Below the pieces are notes generated by a model. That model searched no databases. It was not told the origin of the DNA and saw only the letters and a list, made by a program, of their open reading frames with translations. A program made the position numbers and the translations under genes. Below, piece after piece: positions 17,006-24,730 of a stretch of 25,666 bases of DNA. Position 1 is the first letter of the stretch. The number at the start of each line of letters is the position of its first letter. Origin of the DNA: Bacteroidota bacterium (GTDB taxonomy: Bacteria; Bacteroidota; Bacteroidia; Bacteroidales; F082). The stretch covers positions 25,571 to 51,236 of the forward strand of contig NYYH01000018.1 of NCBI GenBank assembly GCA_002686705.1. The letters run 5' to 3'.

Positions 17006-17959
17006 TTAAGCAAATAAACTTTCAACAAATGAACTACGATTAAAGATCTGAAGATCTTCCATCTTTTCTCCAACACCAATATATTTAACAGGAATTTTAA
17101 ATTGATCTGACACACCAATTACAACGCCACCTTTGGCGGTACCATCTAGTTTAGTTAATGCAATAGCATTTACTTCAGTAGCTGCAATAAATTGCCTGGC
17201 CTGTTCAATGGCATTTTGGCCTGTGGATGCGTCAAGTATGAGGAGGATTTCATGAGGAGCATCTGGAATGAGTTTTTGTACTACACGACTAATCTTCGAA
17301 AGCTCATTCATGAGATTAACTTTGTTATGAAGGCGACCTGCGGTATCAATAATTACAACATCTGCATCCTGGGAAATTGCTGATTTCACTGTATCATATG
17401 CTACAGATGCTGGATCAGCACCCATACCCTGGCTCACTATTGGTACTCCTACACGATCTGCCCAAATACTTAATTGTTTAACCGCCGCAGCTCGAAAAGT
17501 ATCAGCTGCTCCTAGTATTACTTTTTTGCCAACAGCACTAAAGTTATATGCCAGCTTACCGATTGTAGTAGTTTTTCCAACACCGTTAACACCAACTACC
17601 ATTATCACATAAGGTTTACTCTCTGTTGGAAGCTCAAAGTCCTCATCATCCCCTGTATTATTTTCCAATAATAATTTTTCTATTTCACTCCTCAGAATCA
17701 TATTTAGTTCATCTGTACCCAGGTACTTTTCGCGAGCAACACGCTCTTCAATTCTTTCGATAATTTTCAATGTTGTGTGTACTCCAACATCTGACATAAC
17801 TAGAGCTTCTTCAAGATTGTCAAGAACTTCCTCATCTACCTTCGATTTACCGGCAACAGCCTTAGAAATTTTGCTAAAAACACTTTTACGCGTATTCTCT
17901 AAGCCTTTATTCAGATTTTCTTTTTGCTGTTTTTTCGAAAATATATTAAACAACCCCAT
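17006..17959 (-). CDS. ftsY: Signal recognition particle receptor FtsY
   Basis: 317 residues, the short form without a long acidic A domain. The helical N domain covers about 1-110. The GTPase (NG) domain shows [10 protein letters not shown] (123-132), DTFRAAA (153-159), DTAGR (205-209) and [10 protein letters not shown] (269-278). FtsY receives ribosomes carrying nascent membrane proteins from SRP (Ffh) at the inner membrane, and both GTPases hydrolyse GTP on hand-over to the translocon. ATG 17959 gives [15 protein letters not shown], with an amphipathic start suited to membrane contact. It lies between DUF4295 and rimO; a strong hairpin precedes it (18002-18034). Confidence 0.97.
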   Translation of the reverse strand: MGLFNIFSKKQQKENLNKGLENTRKSVFSKISKAVAGKSKVDEEVLDNLEEALVMSDVGVHTTLKIIERIEERVAREKYLGTDELNMILRSEIEKLLLENNTGDDEDFELPTESKPYVIMVVGVNGVGKTTTIGKLAYNFSAVGKKVILGAADTFRAAAVKQLSIWADRVGVPIVSQGMGADPASVAYDTVKSAISQDADVVIIDTAGRLHNKVNLMNELSKISRVVQKLIPDAPHEILLILDASTGQNAIEQARQFIAATEVNAIALTKLDGTAKGGVVIGVSDQFKIPVKYIGVGEKMEDLQIFNRSSFVESLFA

Positions 17960-17998
17960 AATTTTTTCTCTTTACTGCTGGTTCAATTTGTATTCAAC

Positions 17999-18034
17999 AA
18001 AAAAGCTTCTCCCTACAACGCAGGAAAAAGCTTT
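17999..18034 (-). terminator. Intrinsic terminator or attenuator between DUF4295 gene and ftsY
   Basis: On the minus strand a 13-bp stem with two G-U pairs (AAAGCTTTTTCCT with AGGGAGAAGCTTT, 7-nt loop) runs into a further three T residues and then GTTG. It lies 38 bp after the DUF4295 stop and about 40 bp before the ftsY ATG, in the direction of transcription. It could reduce ftsY and rimO expression relative to the ribosomal protein gene. I saw no separate promoter for ftsY, so partial termination or an RNA-processing site is likely. Confidence 0.65.
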
Positions 18035-18072
18035 CAGTAAGATTAATATTTTATCGATACTAAGCTTAATTT

Positions 18073-18219
18073 TTAACTAAAATAAGCTTTAACCTCATCT
18101 GTAGGAATAATTTCTTCTTTAAAAGTATAAGCACCTGTTTTATCAGATTTGCTCATCTTAATCACTTTTGCAAACTCTTTACCGGATGATTGCAGTGATG
18201 CAACAACTTTCTTAGCCAT
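18073..18219 (-). CDS. DUF4295 family small basic protein
   Basis: A 48-residue protein (MAKKVVASLQSSGKEFAKV at the start, ending DEVKAYFS). It is lysine-rich and resembles the DUF4295 family that Bacteroidota encode directly after rpmG. The position between a ribosomal protein gene and ftsY, with only 9 bp to the rpmG stop, suggests a translation-linked role, perhaps ribosome-associated, but no function is established to my knowledge. Confidence 0.85.
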   Translation of the reverse strand: MAKKVVASLQSSGKEFAKVIKMSKSDKTGAYTFKEEIIPTDEVKAYFS

Positions 18220-18228
18220 AGTTCTTTA

Positions 18229-18417
18229 TTATTTAATTTCTCTGTGAACAGTCATTTTCTTCATGATCGGGTTATATTTTTTTAACTCGAGTCTGTCAGG
18301 AGTATTTTTCTTATTTTTTGTGGTAATATACCTTGAGGTTCCTGGTTTCCCACTATTTTTATGCTCGGTACATTCAAGTATTACCTGTATCCTTGCGTCT
18401 TTACTCTTCTTAGCCAT
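18229..18417 (-). CDS. rpmG: Large ribosomal subunit protein bL33
   Basis: 62 residues, full length for Bacteroidota bL33 ([19 protein letters not shown], then [13 protein letters not shown]). It has a single cysteine, so it is the zinc-free form. It is a component of the 50S subunit near the E site. A consensus promoter lies 29-59 bp upstream. In many Bacteroidota the bL28 gene rpmB directly precedes rpmG; here the preceding gene is marC and I see no rpmB in the window. Confidence 0.96.
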   Translation of the reverse strand: MAKKSKDARIQVILECTEHKNSGKPGTSRYITTKNKKNTPDRLELKKYNPIMKKMTVHREIK

Positions 18418-18445
18418 TTCTGTGTTCGCTTTAAATTTCGGTCGG

Positions 18446-18476
18446 CAAAAATACCAACTTTATAAATATAAACCAA
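18446..18476 (-). promoter_or_regulatory. Housekeeping promoter of the rpmG-DUF4295-ftsY-rimO block
   Basis: On the minus strand TTG (18476-18474), 20 bases, then TATTTTTG (18453-18446) matches the Bacteroidota consensus. It sits in the 76-bp gap after marC, so the ribosomal-protein block has its own start rather than depending on the ftcD-marC transcript. Confidence 0.72.
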
Positions 18477-18493
18477 TCTTTTATTAAATATTT

Positions 18494-19126
18494 TTAAATA
18501 TTGATAATTGCTTGAATGTAAGGCGTTATTCCTGCAAAAAAGAACTCAACTGCAATCACCATTACTATTAGTCCCATCAACTTCATCATTATCTTGTTAC
18601 CCTTGTCTCCCAGCAACTTAGTAATACCCACAGCTCCAATTAATACGAACATCAAAGTAAACAGCACTAAAATAATGGAAATAATAACGAGTGCTGAGTT
18701 AGAATAGCTTTCACTTTCGCCCATAAGAATAATAGCATTCGTGATCGCTCCAGGCCCAGCAATCATAGGTATTCCTAAAGGTGTGATGGAAATATCTTCA
18801 ACATATTTTTCAACATCTTCAGATCTTATTTTCATTGGGCTAAGCTTTGCATTAAGCATGTCATAACCCATTATAAAGAAAATTACACCACCAACAACCT
18901 GTAATCCAGCTACTGAAATCCCGAAGAAATTAAACAAGTATTCCCCTAGGATGGCAAATAGTATTAGTACAAGACCTGCAGTTATTACAGCCTTAATTGC
19001 AGTTCTCCTTCTCTCACGTTTTGATAACTCAGAAGTCATCGTTAAAAAAACAGGCATAATACCCATTGGATTCATCAAAGTGAGAAACGAAGTAAAATAT
19101 AACAGTATGGTTGTGAAGTTATCCAA
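18494..19126 (-). CDS. MarC-family integral membrane protein
   Basis: 210 residues with six hydrophobic membrane segments and the family features MNPMGIMPVFL near the N-terminus and PLGIPMIAGPGAI in the middle. MarC proteins sit in the inner membrane; their transport function is unproven and the former link to multiple antibiotic resistance is not supported. The start is a TTG at 19126, only 5 bp after the ftcD stop; the first internal ATG (residue 18) would delete part of the first membrane segment. The tight spacing points to co-transcription with ftcD. Confidence 0.9.
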   Translation of the reverse strand: MDNFTTILLYFTSFLTLMNPMGIMPVFLTMTSELSKRERRRTAIKAVITAGLVLILFAILGEYLFNFFGISVAGLQVVGGVIFFIMGYDMLNAKLSPMKIRSEDVEKYVEDISITPLGIPMIAGPGAITNAIILMGESESYSNSALVIISIILVLFTLMFVLIGAVGITKLLGDKGNKIMMKLMGLIVMVIAVEFFFAGITPYIQAIINI

Positions 19127-19131
19127 AATAA

Positions 19132-20829
19132 TTATAATTCTTTGATTTTCTTTTCAACAGTTTCAATTATTTCGTTCCTACAATCTTTTGCTTTGAGTTC
19201 TATTTCTTCACTCGTCTTTATCAAATTAGCAGTAAAAATTTTATCATCTATTCCAGCTGCATTTATCTTAACGTTAAGAAAAGCTCCTTCAACAGCAGCC
19301 AGGGCACATAATGCTCCAACTCCTGCATCTGATACTGAGTTGGGATTTCCAAAATCAGCCATAGCCTTCATTACTTTCATTGAATCATATGCTGTTTCCA
19401 TTACCTTGAATGGAATTTCCATAGCATATTTCGATGCATTCTCAATTGCTACTTTTCTTTCTTCTTTTTCCTCTTCAGTTTTATTTGGAAATCCGAAAGC
19501 ATCCATAATTTTATTGAATGCGCTTGTATCTTCATCAACAAGTCTCAACAACTCATCTTTATATTTTTGGCCTTGAGAAGCCCAATCAGAAAACTCTTCC
19601 CAACGATCGTCCCATCCTCTTTTATGTGCACTAAGATTTGCAACCATAGTACCTAGAGATACACCCAAAACTCCTGCATAAGCAGCTATTGAACCGCCAC
19701 CAGGTGCTGGTGATTCAGAAGCTGTTTCGTTGGCAAACGCCTTTAATGACATATCGACAAGCTTCTTATCATGACTTTCAAGAAGGTATTCAATTATCCT
19801 CTCCTTTGGATCAAATGGTTTTAAGTCGTCCAGTCCCATTGATTTAATTGCTATTCTAAGGAGCTCATCATTATCTACACCAACTGATCTTTTCTGCTTT
19901 CGTAAAAAATATCTTCCTGCTTCAAGCATAGCTTCAAGAGGGATAAGTCCAACCAATTCAGATCCTGTAACTCTAATACCACGTGCCTCGGCTTTTTTCC
20001 AAACTTCATCATAAGCAATATGCACAGGAGTGATACTTATGTTTGTGAGGTTCATAGAAATTTGGGCCACATCATATTCTTCAATAAACCATCCAATTGC
20101 TTTAACTTCTTTCAACGAACCCGGAATCATTATGGGTGTACCTTGGTCATCTTTTACAATTTTTCCCGTTACAGGGTTTCCTTCTCTTTTGGTCCTTCCC
20201 CGTTCGCGAACATCAAAAGCAATGGCATTAGCCCGACGGGTTGAAGTAGTATTAAGATTTACATTAAATGCAACCAGAAAGTCGCGGGCACCAACAGCAG
20301 TTACACCACTACCGGCAACACGTTCGTTGAATTCCGCAGGACCAAAATCAGGTTTCCATTGTGGATCTCTAAGCTTTTCCTTTAATCCCTCATACTCTCC
20401 TGATCGACACGTAGCCAAGTTTCTTCTTTCCTCTGCAAAAGCAGCATTTTCATAACAATAAACAGGTATCTTTAACTCATTACCAATACGCTCAGCCAGT
20501 TTGCGAGCATACACAACTGTTTCCTCCATTTTAATGTTAGCTACAGGTACCAGTGGGCAAACATCTGTTGCACCAAACCGGGGATGCTCTCCTTTCTGAT
20601 GTCGCATATCAATAACTTCGGCTGCCTTTTTTATTGCAACAAATGCAGCTTCTATGACCTCATCAGGTGTACCTACCATAGTTACAACAGTACGATTTGT
20701 TGCAGCACCGGGATCAACATCGAGTAGTTTTACTCCCTCTATCTTTTCAATTTCATCAGTAATTTGCTTAATGACTGTCATATCACGACCTTCACTAAAA
20801 TTAGGAACACACTCTATAAGTTGTCTCAT
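19132..20829 (-). CDS. ftcD: Bifunctional glutamate formimidoyltransferase / formimidoyl-THF cyclodeaminase
   Basis: 565 residues from ATG 20829 (MRQLIECVPNFSEGRDM); a longer frame from a TTG has an unrelated hydrophobic leader. The formiminotransferase half covers about 1-325, with the catalytic histidine at H82 in GEHPRFGATDVCPLVPV. The cyclodeaminase half starts at about 360 with FANETASESPAPGGGSIAA. The first half moves the formimino group of N-formimino-glutamate to tetrahydrofolate, releasing glutamate; the second releases ammonia to form methenyl-THF. This is the last step of one histidine-degradation route. No hutH, hutU or hutI is in the window. It is divergent from pruA and followed by marC after 5 bp. 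Confidence 0.96.
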   Translation of the reverse strand: MRQLIECVPNFSEGRDMTVIKQITDEIEKIEGVKLLDVDPGAATNRTVVTMVGTPDEVIEAAFVAIKKAAEVIDMRHQKGEHPRFGATDVCPLVPVANIKMEETVVYARKLAERIGNELKIPVYCYENAAFAEERRNLATCRSGEYEGLKEKLRDPQWKPDFGPAEFNERVAGSGVTAVGARDFLVAFNVNLNTTSTRRANAIAFDVRERGRTKREGNPVTGKIVKDDQGTPIMIPGSLKEVKAIGWFIEEYDVAQISMNLTNISITPVHIAYDEVWKKAEARGIRVTGSELVGLIPLEAMLEAGRYFLRKQKRSVGVDNDELLRIAIKSMGLDDLKPFDPKERIIEYLLESHDKKLVDMSLKAFANETASESPAPGGGSIAAYAGVLGVSLGTMVANLSAHKRGWDDRWEEFSDWASQGQKYKDELLRLVDEDTSAFNKIMDAFGFPNKTEEEKEERKVAIENASKYAMEIPFKVMETAYDSMKVMKAMADFGNPNSVSDAGVGALCALAAVEGAFLNVKINAAGIDDKIFTANLIKTSEEIELKAKDCRNEIIETVEKKIKEL

Positions 20830-20859
20830 CTCATTTCTGTTAAAGTAATTTATGAAGTG

Positions 20860-20891
20860 CAAAAATAGAAAATGTAGTATAACTTTTTCAA
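20860..20891 (-). promoter_or_regulatory. Housekeeping promoter of ftcD-marC
   Basis: On the minus strand TTG (20891-20889), 21 bases, then TATTTTTG (20867-20860) fits the Bacteroidota consensus. The -7 element is 30 bp upstream of ATG 20829 and supports that start, since the longer frame would begin upstream of the promoter. Confidence 0.72.
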
Positions 20892-20915
20892 TAATAATAG
20901 TTATATATTTCATAA

Positions 20916-20942
20916 TTGACTTAACAATATTTATTAATTTCG
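20916..20942 (+). promoter_or_regulatory. Possible promoter of pruA
   Basis: TAATTTCG (20935-20942) resembles the -7 element and lies 38 bp before the pruA ATG. A TTG (20916-20918) is only 16 bp upstream, shorter than the usual 19-21, so the -35 region equivalent is doubtful. Confidence 0.4.
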
Positions 20943-20980
20943 CCCGCAAATTATTGATGAATTTTAAAGAGTTTTAAGTA

Positions 20981-22612
20981 ATGTATAAAGATCTTCAGAG
21001 TGTGCCAAAAGCATATAACGAACCAGTAAAATCATATTTACCAGGGTCACCCGAAAGGGAAGAGATAATAAAAACAATTGCACAGTTAAAATCGACAGTG
21101 TTAGATATTCCAATGGTAATAGGCGGCAAAAGGATAACATCTGACGAGAAAGTCAGTATTCATCCTCCACACAACCTAAATCATTTGCTTGGCTATTTTT
21201 ACAGAGGTACGGTTGACCATGTAAATACGGCTATTGAAGCTGCTTTGGAAGCTTCAAAAAAATGGAGCCAAATGCCATGGGAACATCGTGCAGCAATATT
21301 TTTAAGAATGGCGGATTTATTGTCAGGTCCATATCGTGCAAAAATAAATGCTACTACTATGCTTGCACAGTCAAAAACTGTACATCAGGCTGAGATTGAT
21401 GCTGCTTGTGAGTTGGCTGATTTTTTGAGATTCAACGTGCAATATATGACTGAGATATATGCGCAACAGCCGGAATCAGAACCTGCAATCTGGAACAGAC
21501 TTGAATATCGTCCGTTAGAAGGTTTTGTGTATGCACTTACACCTTTTAACTTTACATCGATTGCCGGAAACCTACCAACTGCACCTGCACTGATGGGCAA
21601 CACAGTTGTTTGGAAATGTTCAAACACTCAGGTTTATTCTGCAAAAGTATTGATGGATCTTTTTGAAGAAGCGGGGCTTCCTGATGGAGTAATTAATCTT
21701 GTTTTTGTAACAGGCCCTGTAGGTGGTAAAGCTGTAATGGAACATCCAGATTTTGCAGGATTTCACTTTACGGGCTCAACAGGAGTGTTTCAACACATTT
21801 GGCAAACTATTGGAGCAAATATTGCAACATATAAAACTTATCCCAGGATTGTTGGAGAAACAGGTGGTAAAGATTTTGTGATGGTTCATCCTTCTGCTAA
21901 TACTGACCAGGTTGTAACGGCTTTGGTTAGAGGTGCTTTTGAATTCCAGGGGCAAAAATGTTCGGCTGCATCACGAGCATATGTTCCAGTAAGTCTTTGG
22001 GAAGAAATTAAAGAAAAACTTGTTGCACAGGTTGATGGTATTAAAATGGGTGATCCGGAAGACTTTACAAACTTTATGTGTGCTGTGATCGACAAACCTT
22101 CATTCGATAAATTATCTATGTTTATTGATAACGCTAATAAGGATGAAGATGCTGAAATTATTGCCGGTGGTGATTATGATGATTCAAAGGGATATTTTAT
22201 CAGGCCAACTGTCATAGTTACAACAGACCCACGATATATAACAATGGAAGAAGAGTTGTTTGGACCTGTTCTCACAATTTATGTTTATGAAGATGACAAG
22301 TGGGAAGAAACACTTGATATCCTTGATGACACCTCACCATATGCATTAACAGGAGCTGTATTTTCAAACGACCGTTATGCGACTGAATATGCTGTAAATC
22401 GTCTTTCGCAGACAGCTGGTAATTTTTATATAAACGATAAGCCAACTGGAGCAGTTGTTGGTCAACAGCCATTTGGCGGAGCCAGGGCATCCGGCACAAA
22501 TGATAAAGCAGGATCAATCCTCAACCTTTTCAGGTGGACATCACCACGAACAATTAAGGAGAATTTTGTGCCTCCTGTTGATTACAGGTATCCATTTATG
22601 CAAGAAGATTAG
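20981..22612 (+). CDS. pruA: L-glutamate gamma-semialdehyde (1-pyrroline-5-carboxylate) dehydrogenase
   Basis: 543 residues, the length of the stand-alone type with an aldehyde dehydrogenase fold. The catalytic cysteine is C327 in FQGQKCSAASRAYVP, the general-base glutamate is E293 in RIVGETGGKDF, and FNFTSIAGNLPTAPALMGN belongs to the NAD-binding region. It oxidises glutamate semialdehyde (from proline or ornithine) to glutamate with NAD+, in the cytoplasm. The proline dehydrogenase partner is not in the window, so the two steps are on separate genes. It is divergent from ftcD, another glutamate-yielding enzyme, and followed by a bidirectional terminator. Confidence 0.96.
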   Translation: MYKDLQSVPKAYNEPVKSYLPGSPEREEIIKTIAQLKSTVLDIPMVIGGKRITSDEKVSIHPPHNLNHLLGYFYRGTVDHVNTAIEAALEASKKWSQMPWEHRAAIFLRMADLLSGPYRAKINATTMLAQSKTVHQAEIDAACELADFLRFNVQYMTEIYAQQPESEPAIWNRLEYRPLEGFVYALTPFNFTSIAGNLPTAPALMGNTVVWKCSNTQVYSAKVLMDLFEEAGLPDGVINLVFVTGPVGGKAVMEHPDFAGFHFTGSTGVFQHIWQTIGANIATYKTYPRIVGETGGKDFVMVHPSANTDQVVTALVRGAFEFQGQKCSAASRAYVPVSLWEEIKEKLVAQVDGIKMGDPEDFTNFMCAVIDKPSFDKLSMFIDNANKDEDAEIIAGGDYDDSKGYFIRPTVIVTTDPRYITMEEELFGPVLTIYVYEDDKWEETLDILDDTSPYALTGAVFSNDRYATEYAVNRLSQTAGNFYINDKPTGAVVGQQPFGGARASGTNDKAGSILNLFRWTSPRTIKENFVPPVDYRYPFMQED

Positions 22613-22686
22613 TACGAAATATATTTCGATTTTAACCCGATGTCAACAACCTGAGAAGAAGTTGTTCATTCGGGGGGTAAGAGAAC

Positions 22687-22720
22687 AAAAAAAGCGGCCT
22701 CAATACGAGACCGCTTTTTT
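22687..22720. terminator. Bidirectional intrinsic terminator between pruA and the small lipoprotein gene
   Basis: An 8-bp stem GCGGCCTC/GAGACCGC (one mismatch on plus, G-U on minus) with loop AATAC is flanked by seven A residues on the left and six T residues on the right. It can therefore stop pruA transcription rightward and the convergent small lipoprotein gene leftward. Confidence 0.88.
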
Positions 22721-22734
22721 CTATAATTATATAA

Positions 22735-22962
22735 TTACTTTTTAATAGGTTTTTCGTGACCCAATATAGTTTTCCTCTTATTATTAACTATGTATTTCTT
22801 GCGAACTGGGTTATGTTTTGTGGCTGCCGGATCGTATGATGAAGCACCACGCTTTGGGTCCGACTTATAGTTAAATCCATGATTCTTCTTCGAACAAGAT
22901 GTGTTAGTTAGCGAAAATGAGATAGTTAGAATAAGGAGGAGGATCTTTACAAGAGCTTTCAT
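22735..22962 (-). CDS. Small basic lipoprotein, function unknown
   Basis: 75 residues from ATG 22962 (MKALVKILLLILTISFSL); an in-frame TTG two codons upstream is the only alternative. The signal peptide ends at a lipobox-like LTNTSC with C23 as the lipidated cysteine. The mature part of about 50 residues is lysine/arginine-rich (RKKYIVNNKRKTILG) and contains SDPKRGASSYDPAATKHNP, with no domain I recognise. A TAnnTTTG element lies 32-39 bp upstream. It ends 14 bp before the shared terminator. Confidence 0.72.
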   Translation of the reverse strand: MKALVKILLLILTISFSLTNTSCSKKNHGFNYKSDPKRGASSYDPAATKHNPVRKKYIVNNKRKTILGHEKPIKK

Positions 22963-22993
22963 GTTCAATACAGATTTTGGTTATTTGGTGGAT

Positions 22994-23001
22994 CAAAGAT
23001 A
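22994..23001 (-). promoter_or_regulatory. -7 element before the small lipoprotein gene
   Basis: On the minus strand TATCTTTG (23001-22994) matches TAnnTTTG and sits 32 bp before ATG 22962. No TTG at the correct distance was found upstream. Confidence 0.42.
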
Positions 23002-23032
23002 CATATTTCTGCAATAACATCAGTATGAATTA

Positions 23033-24104
23033 TTATATGGGATTATTCAGAAATTTATTTGGATTTTCCGTAGCAATTGTAAGGAAATTTTCTTCACCAA
23101 TATATGCTCTTAAATCTAAACCGAATCTGCGCTCATCTGATTTGGTTTCTACCATATAATAATCTGAACCGAAGAGCACTTTCCCTTTAATTAGTTCGTC
23201 ACTCAATAATACTTTAAGTACGGGAAAAAACTCCTTATTGTTTAATGTAAATGAGATATCTGAATACAGGTTTTGGTAACTAGAGATCATATCTTTAATA
23301 ATAACAAACCAATTATCCTCGCTATCAGGGTCATCTAGATATTTATTCCAAAAATACTCTGACCCAAAATGTGCAAAGCATATCTTTAAATCCTTAAAAT
23401 CATCAAGAACCTTCTTGTAATTGTGTGGGTGAGTAAAATAAGAGCAGAGTTCCTTTCGTTTTTTCCGTTTTGTTACTATTGGAGTATCTGATTTGGATAA
23501 CAGTTTATGAAGTTCTTTCTTCCTACCTTTAAAACGAACCGGATTATACGGACTACAATGAGCAATAATAGGGAGTCCTTTTTCCTGACAATATTCGTAA
23601 ACAGGATACAAACGCTCATCATATGGGAAATATCCAAGTGGGGGGATAAAGCTTTACACCCTTAAATCCCCATTCTTCTACACATTTTTTAAGCAAATCT
23701 ATTACACCTTCCCTTCTTGGGTCAATATGGATAAAGGGAAGAATCTGTGGATATTCTTCTTTCAATTCATAGAGTTTCGATAACTGCTCATCATATGATC
23801 TGGGAACCTTACCTGCTCCCATATAAGCCATATCCATAGGCAATATTACATACTTTGTGCTACTGGGATAAAATTTCCTACAATTCTCAAATATAAGCTG
23901 CTGGCTACCTAATTTTCCTATTTTAACGAACTTCACATATCTATCTAATGTGTCATTATCAGAAAACGGATTAAGATTATTTAAAAGTTTTGCCGTTAAA
24001 AAGAAGCCGGGTTTTGATGCCAGAATGCGTACCAATCCCAGAGGTAAAAATCTTCGGGGCACATCAATATCCCTAAAAATATGAATGTGAGTATTTGTGA
24101 ACAT
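23033..24104 (-). pseudogene. TIM-barrel amidohydrolase (Amidohydro_2-like), frameshifted in a G6 run
   Basis: Two adjacent minus-strand frames, 24104-23619 and 23611-23033, together encode one amidohydrolase of about 355 residues. The first starts at ATG 24104 with MFTNTHIHIF (HxH metal ligands H6, H8) and reads well to GFKGVKLYPP, then ends after TWIFPI. Dropping one base of the G6 run at 23640-23645 (C6 on the coding strand) continues it as LGYFPYDERLYPVYEY into the second frame, which carries IAHCSP, CFAHFG and LFGSDYYM, the further metal-binding histidines and the late aspartate. So one extra base in a homopolymer breaks the gene. A sequencing error, a true inactivation, or slippage-based variation are all possible. 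It starts 13 bp after the DUF4440-like gene, probably in one operon. Substrate unknown. Confidence 0.82.
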
Positions 24105-24117
24105 CGTAAGTAATTAG

Positions 24118-24570
24118 TTAATCCCAAACAAATCTCCAAGTGCCATCAGGTTGTTTCTTCCAAACTGTATGAAAAACGCCATCACTTTCTACTTTCTTAC
24201 CTGTTGAATCAATATATGAAAATGTATAATAACCATATGTATATCCAAGTTCTCCCGATTCAGCTACATCTACAAATTCAGGTTTCCACATTAGCTTTAT
24301 GCTTGTATCTTCAGATCCTTGATTTGCATAGTATTCACGGATAGTATTTTTTCCAATAACAAGTTTGTTATTTCGTAGTAGCACTGCATCTTCATCGGCA
24401 TAGGCTAAAAATGCTACGGGAATACCTTCTTCCTGCGCTAACTGTGTAAAATTCTGCTCTGTCTCCAGAATTTCATTTTTCCATATTTCAATTGATCCTT
24501 TTTCAGAATTCGTATTACATGAATAAACAAACAAAAGTAACAACAGTAACAATGGTGATAGTTTTTTCAT
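24118..24570 (-). CDS. DUF4440/SnoaL-like lipoprotein (NTF2-like fold)
   Basis: 150 residues from ATG 24570 (MKKLSPLLLLLLLFVYSC); another in-frame ATG three codons upstream (24579) is equally possible. A lipoprotein signal is clear (C18 in this numbering). The mature domain (ETEQNFTQLAQEEGIPVAFLAYADEDAVLLRNN in two parts, then YTYGYYTFSY and the C-terminal WKKQPDGTWRFVWD) is the DUF4440/SnoaL pattern of NTF2-like folds. Members bind small molecules or act as simple isomerases or cyclases; many have no known activity. The amidohydrolase gene follows after 13 bp. Confidence 0.85.
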   Translation of the reverse strand: MKKLSPLLLLLLLFVYSCNTNSEKGSIEIWKNEILETEQNFTQLAQEEGIPVAFLAYADEDAVLLRNNKLVIGKNTIREYYANQGSEDTSIKLMWKPEFVDVAESGELGYTYGYYTFSYIDSTGKKVESDGVFHTVWKKQPDGTWRFVWD

Positions 24571-24620
24571 GTTTCTCATTTTTAGAAATTAAGCTCAACG
24601 ATTTTAAAATGATTGAACAA

Positions 24621-24650
24621 CAAAATTATGTTTTTCAGACACTTTGTGTC
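24621..24650 (-). promoter_or_regulatory. -7 element with adjoining palindrome before the DUF4440-like gene
   Basis: On the minus strand TAATTTTG (24628-24621) matches the -7 element, 42-51 bp before the alternative starts. Just upstream, between the -7 and where a -33 element should lie, is the inverted repeat GACAC-TTT-GTGTC (24638-24650), which could be an operator. No TTG at the ideal spacing was seen. Confidence 0.4.
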
Positions 24651-24730
24651 ATATTCAAATTTTTTTAACACTTGCCCACGCGTTTGAATAACGTTCGTTT
24701 TAATGACGTATATTATTTGTTGGCGGTTTT

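Noticed and set aside
19142..20455. Several plus-strand frames up to 144 codons opposite ftcD
   Set aside because: ftcD is intact with catalytic motifs across the whole stretch; the opposite frames are composition artefacts.
22636..22674. Imperfect hairpin after pruA (CCCGA...AACAAC with GTTGTT...TCGGG)
   Set aside because: It needs bulges and has no T tract; the bidirectional terminator just downstream explains transcript ends. It may be an RNA 3' structure but support is weak.
23033..24104. Treating the two amidohydrolase frames as two separate genes
   Set aside because: Neither half has a full set of metal ligands, the second lacks a proper start, and a one-base change joins them into a normal-length enzyme.
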